64,000 bases of DNA. Origin: Symbiodinium natans (lineage: Eukaryota; Sar; Dinophyceae; Suessiales; Symbiodiniaceae). The position numbers were made by a program, and so were the translations under genes. The notes under the pieces were generated by a model. The model ran no database searches. It had not been told where the DNA came from and saw only the letters and a program-made list of their open reading frames with translations. Below, one piece after another: positions 23,791-31,872 of this stretch (its first letter is position 1; every line of letters begins with the position of its first letter). Where the stretch lies: NCBI GenBank assembly GCA_905221605.1, contig CAJNDS010002549.1:248001-312000 (forward strand), given 5' to 3'.

Positions 23791-24340
23791 AAGTTGTTGC
23801 TTAATCGTAAATGCGCGAATGCTCGCCACCCAGTTAGAGAGTGAAGCCGCCAGTAGGTTGTAGGCGTTGGTTTGAGCAGTGGCACCAAACTTCATCCCAT
23901 CGCATTGTGAGGCTTGAGTGAGGTCAGTGCAGAACGTCTCATTTCCCAAGACAGAAAGGCCTTCTCCACTACACATATAAACTTGGGCATTGCGGCGCTT
24001 GTAGCACTATGTGGCAGCACAAAGCATGTGCGGCACTCGGTGTGGTCGCCATGGTGGGATGGTGGCTTCACCATGTGCCGCAAGCAGATTTTGCGACCTT
24101 GGTCACACTCACGAGCCTTTCCGCAACAGTCCGGTGAGTTCAAAAAGAGTAGTGTTGTGGGTGTTAGCTTTAGTCGTGCTGATGCTACACAAGGCGGTAA
24201 GGATGGCGATGACGCGGGCCACCCCTGTGCAATACTATGGCGCTGGATGGCTCACTGGGCACAGCATTGACACTTCGATTTAAGGTGTAGCGGTGTCATT
24301 TTTGACCTGGTTTGACATGAGTTGATATATGTTTCTTTCG
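23791..24340. other. GC-richer host-style DNA inside the PLV left arm
   Basis: Composition changes here from the A/C-rich viral end to host-like sequence. Open frames exist on both strands: 23788-23976 on minus and about 24011-24283 on plus, the latter containing a hydrophobic stretch VLWVLALVVLML. They may be 5' exons of the ATPase-like gene that follows, but I cannot assign a function. Confidence 0.35.
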
Positions 24341-24353
24341 CACTGCCAGCAAG

Positions 24354-25895
24354 GTGAAGTCACCAGAGCGTGTCACATTAACAGTCCGACAAGGCTGGGC
24401 ACAAATCTACAGCAAACAGAATGACCGAATCTACCAGACATATCCAGGCTTCATGTCCTTATCATGTCCTTACGTCCCGGCAGGTGTCATTTTGCCCTTG
24501 GCGGGTCTCGGATTCACCGGTCTTCAGGCTTGGCGGACTTACAGGGCTTCTGATGAGGGGAGAATCCGCCAGGCTGTAAAGAAGATGCTGAAGCCCTACC
24601 CTGACCCAGAAGGGCGGGTGGTGCCGCGGGATGTCATGCAGACGATCAAGGGCAACATCACAGCATGGAGCCGCCAAACCAAGAGGACAACAATCGTCAC
24701 TGGCCGCTATCAGGCAGGCAAAGCAGTGGCGGTCAATGACGCACTGCGTGGAGTTCGCGGTGTATTGCAAGTCAGCGTCCGCGACGCCAGCTGGGAAGAG
24801 AAAATGTATAAGGAGCTCGGCGTCGGCGACTACGGCATGTTCAAGCAGGTGTTGCATCGTGTGGCCGTGAAGTTGCAGAAGATGCCGGACAATCCCACGA
24901 GCTACCCCATCCTATTGCTGGAATTGCCACGCCAAGCCCCCGCAGGTGCAGGCCTGCTCTCCGTGTCTCTTGGAATGATCGCAAGCCTTCACATGATGTT
25001 CCGTGCCAGGCGAAAGCATGATGGCGACGGTGTCCAACATGGCGAAGGATTTGGCAACCGATGCAGTCGGCAATGCGCCAACCCACGCCCCACCTTCTGC
25101 ATTCTAAGTTTGGTTTAAGGCTTTGCTAAACTAGTAAGCCCCTAACTCCCCTAACTCCCCGACACACCCCCATGCGCTTGAGGTCATCGTTTCCTGCTCC
25201 TCTGCCGCCTTTGCGCTGGCTTTCGATGCTGGTGGTTCCGCTCGCCAACAAGATGTATGGGTCGGTGGCTTCGCAAAAGATGAGGCGAAGCAGTTGGCAA
25301 TGTTGAACGGGTGCGGAGAGGATGACTGGACCAAAATCCAGCCAATCGTGGAAAAGTGTGCCTCACCAGCACTTAAACCGAGCTTCAATTCATCCCCTGT
25401 TCCTTTCTTTGTAGTTCTCGTTGGCGCCTGTCGTTTCAACTGAGGCGACTACCGTGCCGGAGACGTGGTGGATGTCTGCACTATGATAAAGCGCCTTCTT
25501 TAATCCAGCTTGTGTAGTGTTGTGGAGTTTGCGTGGGAGTTGTGTTTTGACCTTGCTTTGTTGCCATGCTTTGCTTAAGCAAGCTGAGGAGCGGAATGCC
25601 AAGTGAAGACATCAAGGCGAAGTTGGAGAGGAGGGCGCTTGATGAAGTGGTTGGCTTCAAGAGCTTGACCGTTAATGGTGCAGATGTAGGTCATCAGATG
25701 CTGCGCGAACTCAGCCAAAGCCCTGCTGGCATGAGAAAAACTGTAAACAGCGTCCGCTATGAACCAAGAAAGATTGCAGCCGAAATTCGCAATGAGAACG
25801 CACATGCCGTTCTGTGGCATCCTTTGATGGAGCGATACCTTTTTGCTTCCGAAATGCACAGGGAAGCCGCTAAGACCCTTCTGGGTCAGCCGTGA
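24354..25895 (+). CDS. Host-type P-loop ATPase-like gene, intron-split, inside the viral element
   Basis: Three exon-like parts read as one protein. At about 24354-25085 a hydrophobic segment (VILPLAGLGFTGLQAW) precedes a nucleotide-binding core with a degenerate Walker A (VTGRYQAGKA at about 24693-24722), where the usual final Ser/Thr is Ala, and a beta strand ILLLELPR in the Walker B position. A phase change follows near 24930-25015. At about 25175-25378 come FALAFDAGGSARQQDVWVGG and a KDEAKQL helix. At about 25566-25895 there is a helical C-terminal part. This order resembles STAND/archaeal-type ATPases; the family placement is tentative. GC-rich codons and introns set it apart from the intronless AT-rich viral genes. 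It could be a captured host gene or a later insertion. Activity is doubtful given the altered Walker A. Confidence 0.55.
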
Positions 25896-26375
25896 GACAC
25901 AGCAGGAATGCAAACAAACCCACTGCCGACAGCGCGTGTTGAAAAGGAAGGTCCTTTTGTGCTTCCCCTCTGCCCGCAGCGCCTCCCAAACCAAAGTCCT
26001 CACCATGGCCGCAACAAATTCCCGCAAGAATTTTCTGGTATTCCCAGAGGAATATTTTTTCAATATCCAGCCGGAATTTTTCTGGTTTTCCCACTGAGAT
26101 ATTTGAATATTCCGCACAGAATTTATTTTCAATCCATGCAGTATGTAATCTGAAGGGGACAGAGAATATATTCCACCCAGATTTTTTAAAGCTTAAGCTC
26201 TTCGAATATTCCGCCCACGGACAGTCGTTTATTCATTGACAACTCAGTTGTAAGTTGTAGAACCACTCACAACGTAAGTTGTAGAGCCACAGACATCTTC
26301 AAACATAAGCTGGCGCAATGTACCATGCAACTTGAGTTGCGAAGCTGCCCACGACTTCCAGCTTCTTTTACACTA
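25896..26375. other. Transition zone from host-type to viral sequence
   Basis: No gene seen. It contains repeated GGAATATT/AATATTCCG-like words at about 26030-26215 and a direct repeat GTAAGTTGTAGA[A/G]CCAC at about 26250-26290. The compositional junction with the AT-rich viral core is near 26300-26376, just beyond the integrase stop. No inverted repeats or target duplication bounding the host-type segment were found. Confidence 0.5.
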
Positions 26376-27287
26376 CTACACCTTTAACAACTCAAATCGC
26401 AAATACTGCCTGTTATTGCCCTCAACTCTGTAATAATTTTGCCCTAACTTATTTTCAATATTTTCTATTGTATAAATATTTTGGCTGTAATTTCCGACCC
26501 TTTCTTTTTCATTTGGTTTTCTCTTCCTAAATATCTTAACTTCGTCTCCTACATCTAAATCGGGATATACGCGGTTCTTCTTTCCCTTCATGGTTAAATT
26601 TAGTTTCACTTTGAATTGATTACTGGGTTTTCGGGCTTCTTTCGGCGTAAATCCCGTTGCCGAGTGCTTCATTTGATTGTTATAGGTTAATAATATTTCT
26701 AATATGTAGTCTGGCCATTGGATGTTCTGTTTTCCTTTTTTCTCATCTGCTTCAACTCTCCTATACAACATATCTTTAAAAGTTCTGATGGCTCTTTCGC
26801 TAAAACTTGGGTGCGCCCTCGTTCTATGATGTTCTATGTTTTCATCCTTCAAATACTTTTGTATTGCCTCCTTGTTCATTGCTCCCTCGTCGTCTGTATA
26901 AATTATCTCGGGTTTCTTTCCCATCTTGTTTAAACACTCAATCATTCCACTCGCTAAATCCTCTTCCTTTTTTCCTTTTATAGGCACTACACACATAAAC
27001 TTATCAAAAACATCAATCATCAAAACACCTACCCTAAACTTTTGTTCATCCATATCGTTTATAAAAAACAAATCCATCTGATACTCGTATGCGGAATGGG
27101 GGGCGATAAAACTGTTTTGGCCTACCGGCTTTCTTTTTTGTTCAACATTCTTTCTAAAAAACTCGTTAATATCTGCCATTGTTATGGTTTTGTCCTTCTC
27201 CCGTGCTTCGCTTAATGTCCTTTGTTTTGAACCATAACCGGCTCTATCAAAATATACATCATTAATAATTTTCTGTTTCTCACTCAT
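26376..27287 (-). CDS. PLV integrase (rve/DDE type)
   Basis: Retroviral-type integrase that joins linear viral DNA ends to the host chromosome, the hallmark of Polintons and many PLVs. Counting from the downstream Met chosen here (MSEKQ), the protein has about 303 residues. The catalytic triad is visible: Asp in YQMDLFF (about residue 72), Asp in IIYTDDEG (about 132) and Glu in SFSERAIRTF (about 164). The second spacing is slightly shorter than the classical 35. An N-terminal helical region and a basic C-terminal SH3/chromo-like part (DVGDEVKIFRKRK) follow the usual order. I chose this start because TATTTATATG, an AT-rich motif seen before other genes here, abuts it. An upstream in-frame Met at 27320 is possible. 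The frame is intact. Confidence 0.85.
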   Translation of the reverse strand: MSEKQKIINDVYFDRAGYGSKQRTLSEAREKDKTITMADINEFFRKNVEQKRKPVGQNSFIAPHSAYEYQMDLFFINDMDEQKFRVGVLMIDVFDKFMCVVPIKGKKEEDLASGMIECLNKMGKKPEIIYTDDEGAMNKEAIQKYLKDENIEHHRTRAHPSFSERAIRTFKDMLYRRVEADEKKGKQNIQWPDYILEILLTYNNQMKHSATGFTPKEARKPSNQFKVKLNLTMKGKKNRVYPDLDVGDEVKIFRKRKPNEKERVGNYSQNIYTIENIENKLGQNYYRVEGNNRQYLRFELLKV

Positions 27288-27339
27288 ATAAATAAGTACC
27301 CAAAAATAATCATTTAACATAATTAATTAAATCATCATT

Positions 27340-27481
27340 TTAAACGGCATTAGGCATAATCACTTTGTATTCGTTCATATCGTATTTGGGCGCTCCGCGC
27401 TTCTTTCCGCTAGGTTTTTTATCAGTAATGATTTCGGTAATTTGCGTGGGCGTCAAATCTTCTTCGCTTAAACTATTCTCT
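27340..27481 (-). pseudogene. 3' part of a small PLV gene split by the LINE
   Basis: Read on the minus strand from the LINE junction, the frame continues without a stop to the TAA at 27340-27342 and adds about 43 residues. These are Lys-rich (SGKKRGAPKYD) and end in VIMPNAV. The other half is at 34207-34391, in the same phase. The unbroken product would be about 104 residues, charged and helical at its N-terminus; its function is unknown. It sits between the integrase and a small membrane-protein gene, all on the minus strand. Confidence 0.75.
27470..27481 (+). repeat. Target-site duplication of the LINE, left copy
   Basis: AAACTATTCTCT is present here and again at 34207-34218, directly flanking the retrotransposon. 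A 12-bp duplication is in the usual range for LINE insertion. Its first three A residues may overlap the A tail in the right copy, so the strict minimum is about 9 bp. Confidence 0.85.
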
Positions 27482-27514
27482 AGGCGTATCGGCTTTCAGC
27501 CTTCGCTGCAAGAC

Positions 27515-29185
27515 ATGGTGGGTTTCGCTTTCAGTTTGCACAGTCAATTTTCTGCCAGGCAGGGACCACTTCGCATGATGGTTTCAGCCGCGGCCTTTTT
27601 TTCGGGGTTTTGCCTTGTAGCCTCAAGGGCTACTACGCCACCCCAGTTTCGAGCCATGACGGATGGCGCAGGGGCCGCAGAGAGCCTCATGGAGGCCAGG
27701 CGCGTTTACAGCGAGCAGGCCACCTTGGTACAGGGCCCAGCGTACGCCGCCTCACAGCAGTTGTTCTTCGAGCAGCGCAGGGTTGCCAAGCGCGGCCCCC
27801 CGACACCGGCCTTTTCCTCAACGGGGCTGGCCACCCCAACCGGAGACACCTTTGGCCCAACGGCTCCAACCGCCTCAGGGAGTACTCCGCCGGCAAAGCA
27901 AGACACTGGTCTTTTCCAGCCCATGCACTACCAGCAGGAGACGGCCTTTGTAGCCACAGCCCACTCCGCCGGTGTCAACGCAAACAACCCGACAGATATG
28001 GCCCTATGGATGAAGGAAACGATTTCCACCAGGGCGCAAGTCCTGGACACCATCCGGCATTACCACACCGCCGTGATCCGTCCTGAACTCTACAATTTGA
28101 TCAACCAAGTTGAGGCAGCATTGGTCTCGCTGGACGATAGACTACTACGCCAATCCAAGGAGTTAGCCTGGATGGCTTCAGAGAACAGAGCCCTCCAAAA
28201 GCAAAGTGCTGCACTCATGGTCATTTTGACCGGCTGGGATACGAGCATGTCGCCCTCCGAACGGCTCTTCATGGTCAATTGGATGCTCGAGCAGATCACC
28301 CACGTCCAGGCCTTCTTGCAGCAGAGGGGGTGGGCCAACTTCGACGGCGAGTACAAGTACCTCAATGTCCTCTCTGCAGACCCGTCTACTCCGCCGGCAG
28401 GGGCACAGAAGTGGAGCTCGGTAACGCTACTCAGCTTCAAATCCTGGGACCTGAGAAAGGCGTTCATGGAGGCATATGGTGGCACTCAGGGTACCCCACT
28501 GTACAAGGATGCGCGCACTCCAGTACCCCGCCACCATATCAGGGCTACACCTTCGAGCCCCCAATTCCAACGAAAGTTGGAAATTCCAATCCGAGTACTC
28601 CAAGCCCTCAACCTCAAGGAGGAGACCGAGCCCCGCCAGGTGGTGATCTTGTGGAAGACGCTCACGGTGATGTCGCCCCAAATGGCGCGCGGCTTTGATG
28701 AGCAAGCCACCGCCTGCGCTCGCCTCCACTACTACGCCGAGGGGGAGCAGTTCAAAGGCATCCTCGAGATCACAAAGGTCATCTCCGACTGGCTTGCAAC
28801 CACTCCGCCCGATGAGTTGATGACAGAGGAGGACACGATTTGGTCCTACAGCTGGAACAAGATCGTCTTCGGGGTCCAGCAGGAGATGGATGCAGCAGAG
28901 CGCGACCACTTCGCCAACGCCAAGGCTGCAGCAAAGGGCACAGGCAAGGGGATGCTTGCTGGAAAGGGGTCCCGTCACTGGACGGCCCCGATGATCTACT
29001 CCGCCAGCTCGATGCCGTACCCGATCGACCTCGAGATTAGACTGGTGTCCCAAGTGGCCTACGTTTGGGATGAGTATTGTGATAAGTTTGGCGAAAACAG
29101 CCGCAAATGCGGCGACTACCGCCAGGCTACTTTTTCCGGAGCCCCGGTTGCGGCTACTCCGCTTCTCACGGCCCCCACGGCCTGA
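27515..29185 (+). CDS. LINE ORF1 (gag-like, probable RNA-binding protein)
   Basis: About 556 residues from the first Met inside the element; the frame is also open upstream into viral DNA, which is accidental. It has a Pro/Thr/Ala-rich N-terminal third, a central helical part (about residues 150-260) with NLINQVEAALVSLDDRLLRQ, a conserved-looking middle, and a Gly/Lys-rich stretch (KGTGKGMLAGKGSRHW). By position it should be the nucleic-acid-binding ORF1 of a LINE. I do not see an RRM or canonical CCHC knuckle. Met at 27656 is an alternative start. The stop TGA is followed by open sequence in the same frame. Confidence 0.65.
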   Translation: MVGFAFSLHSQFSARQGPLRMMVSAAAFFSGFCLVASRATTPPQFRAMTDGAGAAESLMEARRVYSEQATLVQGPAYAASQQLFFEQRRVAKRGPPTPAFSSTGLATPTGDTFGPTAPTASGSTPPAKQDTGLFQPMHYQQETAFVATAHSAGVNANNPTDMALWMKETISTRAQVLDTIRHYHTAVIRPELYNLINQVEAALVSLDDRLLRQSKELAWMASENRALQKQSAALMVILTGWDTSMSPSERLFMVNWMLEQITHVQAFLQQRGWANFDGEYKYLNVLSADPSTPPAGAQKWSSVTLLSFKSWDLRKAFMEAYGGTQGTPLYKDARTPVPRHHIRATPSSPQFQRKLEIPIRVLQALNLKEETEPRQVVILWKTLTVMSPQMARGFDEQATACARLHYYAEGEQFKGILEITKVISDWLATTPPDELMTEEDTIWSYSWNKIVFGVQQEMDAAERDHFANAKAAAKGTGKGMLAGKGSRHWTAPMIYSASSMPYPIDLEIRLVSQVAYVWDEYCDKFGENSRKCGDYRQATFSGAPVAATPLLTAPTA

Positions 29186-30310
29186 AGGGTTCCGGCTCGA
29201 ATTCGCGATCTAGCCAGGGAGGTACGTACCTCTTTTTATCTCCAGGCTACTGCGCCGCTCCCCCACAATTTCAAGGTACTCCTCGAAGGCAACTTCACAT
29301 TTGAAACTTTCTTAAAGGAATTGCTTCGAGATGTTTTAAGTCAGGGTTTGAGCAGGCCTTCCACCCACAACCACCCCGCCCCCCATATGATAAGACTTTA
29401 CCCTTTCAGAGTTTCCAGGTTTTTGGGTGCCCCGGGTGTTGCACGATCGCGGTCGCACGCTGAGTTTGTGGAGGTCGCCAAACAAACCCTCACAGCTAAA
29501 GACCTGCAGTGGGATATGAGGGTTGTTCGTAGAAGCCGAAAGAGACCCAATAAACTCCCAACTAATCCTCACCTTCAAGCTTCATGCACCTACATTATCA
29601 TCGCCTTCTTATGCGTCTTTTACTACACCTCAACCACTAGATCCTCTTTCCCCATTGTCCTTATGGATTCTCTGGTAGTTCATTCTACAATATGTTCACT
29701 TATCAAGTATGGGATAAGCCAGTGGGAGCTTCTGCAACAGCTACTCCGCAACAAATTACAACACATCAAAAACGGGAACACAACAACATTACAGCTAGAT
29801 CTTCTAATTCCCCACAAGTACACTGAGTACCCTCAACCCACTATGGAGTACAGCTTCATACATCAAGCCAAACTTAGCCGTGATTTTCTCCTTTCCCAAC
29901 GACCCATTAGCCCCCCAAAGCTTCCCGAAAATTCCCCTTTCCCTCAACTCACTCCCAGACCCAAAATAAGAACGGGTAGGCGAGTCTCTTTTCGTTTCAC
30001 AGATGGTCGTAAGGTAATCTACACCCGAAGACCACTCCGCCATTTTTCGGCCAGCCGGCCCTTCCGCCCACCAACGAATTCACAGAAGGATAGGCCAACA
30101 CCGCCTCCACGAGGCACGCCGGGACCCGGGCAACCGGGAGACGAAGAGTGTATCACCCCTCCCCCCCCTTCTTCAGTCCACCCTCTAGGTTTGGGTGCCC
30201 GCTCTAGACGCCTTCGGCGGCAGCTTTTCCGCCGTTGGCGCAGGAGCGTGGGTGGGCCTATATTACCAGAAGCGTCGGGCAGCGCACTGGTAAAAGGGGG
30301 GTGCCCTTGA
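29186..30310 (+). CDS. LINE second open segment, in frame with ORF1
   Basis: After the TGA at 29183-29185 the same frame stays open for about 375 codons to the stop near 30310. The first in-frame ATG is at 29387. The product is basic, with a hydrophobic stretch (YIIIAFLCVFYY) and a Pro/Arg-rich C-terminal third. No domain is recognised. It may be the C-terminal part of a longer ORF1 cut by a nonsense mutation, a readthrough product, or a separate ORF. Its end overlaps the start of the endonuclease frame. Confidence 0.45.
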   Translation, partial: RVPARIRDLAREVRTSFYLQATAPLPHNFKVLLEGNFTFETFLKELLRDVLSQGLSRPSTHNHPAPHMIRLYPFRVSRFLGAPGVARSRSHAEFVEVAKQTLTAKDLQWDMRVVRRSRKRPNKLPTNPHLQASCTYIIIAFLCVFYYTSTTRSSFPIVLMDSLVVHSTICSLIKYGISQWELLQQLLRNKLQHIKNGNTTTLQLDLLIPHKYTEYPQPTMEYSFIHQAKLSRDFLLSQRPISPPKLPENSPFPQLTPRPKIRTGRRVSFRFTDGRKVIYTRRPLRHFSASRPFRPPTNSQKDRPTPPPRGTPGPGQPGDEECITPPPPSSVHPLGLGARSRRLRRQLFRRWRRSVGGPILPEASGSALVKGGCP

Positions 30311-31872
30311 AAGCAGTCAAAAGTAGGCGCCAAACCGGGGTACGAAATTCGTACCTTTTCAAAACCCTCATACTAAGGCCTGAACAAATCGGCAAGCAAA
30401 AAAAGGCTACTCCGCCAGCAGTAGCCCCACCACCCTTGCCGTATGGACAACCTTTTAAAATAGGTACACAAAACGTACAGGGAATGGCCGAAATACTAAA
30501 ACACCAGTCAGTCCTCACTTTACTCCGTAGTAGAAAGCTTGACGTCCTTTTCCTCACCGAAACACGCAACACAACATACCACCAATTCACCTCAGAGGGG
30601 CACAGGTTCATTAGCAATGGCAGTAACAAGGACAAGTTCGCAGGAGTGACAGCAATCATTCCCCCCCAAACTCTACCACACCTCAAAGATGTAGTTCAGC
30701 ATAGTGCGAGGATCCTTCAAATCACACTAGCAGCATCGGCCGGAGATGTTCACCTCATAGGAGTCTACTCCCCACACAATAAACGAGATGTTGAAACTAG
30801 CAAGCTCCCCTTCTGGGATAAGCTAGACTCAGTATTGCACAAAATTCCTCAACCAGAGCCGGTTTATATCATAGGGGACTTCAATGTGAGACTACAAGGT
30901 AGAAAACCAGATGAACATCACATGTTGGGCCCCAATGTATATGGTAAGGGAAGACTCAGTATACCAACCACAGAAGGTAACAACAGAGAGCTCTATCTGA
31001 GATTCCTGAGTACCTCTGAAGCTAAGGATGTTCTAACCTACAAGCAGAGTAACCTTCTGAAGCACATCACATACCGAGATAAATCCCCTCCCCCATTAGA
31101 TTGGCTCACGTTCTCTAGTGACCCCATAGGATGGCTACCAATTTGGGATAGATTTCAAAGCTTGCCCCAGTCAGAAAATGAGAACCTAAAGGTCGCAGGG
31201 AAAGTCAGGGATTACCTCACTTGCTACTCCGCCTTAGTGCCCGAACAACAACGACCAACCATCGACCCGCACAGATTCCAGGCACTGGACCGTTTGGTCA
31301 CCAGATCCAAATGGTTACCTACGGTTCAACAATGCCAAGCAGTTCATAGCACAGGATTTGTTAGTGACCATTATCTTCTAGAATCAGTCATTCGGGTTAA
31401 ACTCAAAGCCCAACCACCCTCCACAATCAAACCTCCTGCAAGAGATTACTCCGCCATAGACTACTCCGCTAAAACCCTGTTCAATCACACGTTTAAAAAA
31501 TGTACCAAACACAAATCAATACCCAATCTCAACACAACTGACGCCAATTGGGCGGTATACACGGATGGGTCGGGAAGCAAAGGCCGTTGCTCGGCCACTA
31601 CTCCCGCAGGCTGGGGCTACACAATCATAACAACCAATCAAGATTCAATTGCCTCAAAAGGTCCAGTCAGCACTGATCCACATGCAGCAGTTCACCTAGG
31701 AGCGACAGTAGGCAGTAATAATACAGGAGAGCTAAGCGCCTGGATGGAAGCGGCATTGTACATACTAACATTGACCACTCCGCCTAAACAAATTTCCTTC
31801 TACTACGACAGTCGTTGGATGTCAGACGCTGTAAGGGGTAGATCTAAGGCTAAAAGACAAAACCATGATTAA
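30235..31872 (+). CDS. LINE ORF2 part 1: APE endonuclease plus first half of RNase H
   Basis: The APE-type endonuclease nicks target DNA to prime reverse transcription. Its motifs are visible in order: GTQNVQG (about 30460), FLTETRN (about 30550), YIIGDFNVR (about 30870) and the C-terminal SDHYLL (about 31366). The beginning of RNase H follows: YTDGSGSKG (about 31558), NTGELSAWMEA (about 31728) and YYDSRW (about 31801), supplying the first Asp, the Glu and the second Asp. The frame ends at TAA 31870-31872 inside the RNase H domain. It has no early ATG; the frame opens near 30235 and the first in-frame ATG is 30484, inside the endonuclease, so translation may depend on the overlapping upstream frame. 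Confidence 0.75.
   Translation: MAQERGWAYITRSVGQRTGKRGVPLKAVKSRRQTGVRNSYLFKTLILRPEQIGKQKKATPPAVAPPPLPYGQPFKIGTQNVQGMAEILKHQSVLTLLRSRKLDVLFLTETRNTTYHQFTSEGHRFISNGSNKDKFAGVTAIIPPQTLPHLKDVVQHSARILQITLAASAGDVHLIGVYSPHNKRDVETSKLPFWDKLDSVLHKIPQPEPVYIIGDFNVRLQGRKPDEHHMLGPNVYGKGRLSIPTTEGNNRELYLRFLSTSEAKDVLTYKQSNLLKHITYRDKSPPPLDWLTFSSDPIGWLPIWDRFQSLPQSENENLKVAGKVRDYLTCYSALVPEQQRPTIDPHRFQALDRLVTRSKWLPTVQQCQAVHSTGFVSDHYLLESVIRVKLKAQPPSTIKPPARDYSAIDYSAKTLFNHTFKKCTKHKSIPNLNTTDANWAVYTDGSGSKGRCSATTPAGWGYTIITTNQDSIASKGPVSTDPHAAVHLGATVGSNNTGELSAWMEAALYILTLTTPPKQISFYYDSRWMSDAVRGRSKAKRQNHD

Noticed and set aside
27365-27514. Extension of LINE ORF1 upstream to 27365
   Set aside because: The first 39 codons lie in viral DNA and are antisense to the split viral gene; the element itself starts at about 27482.
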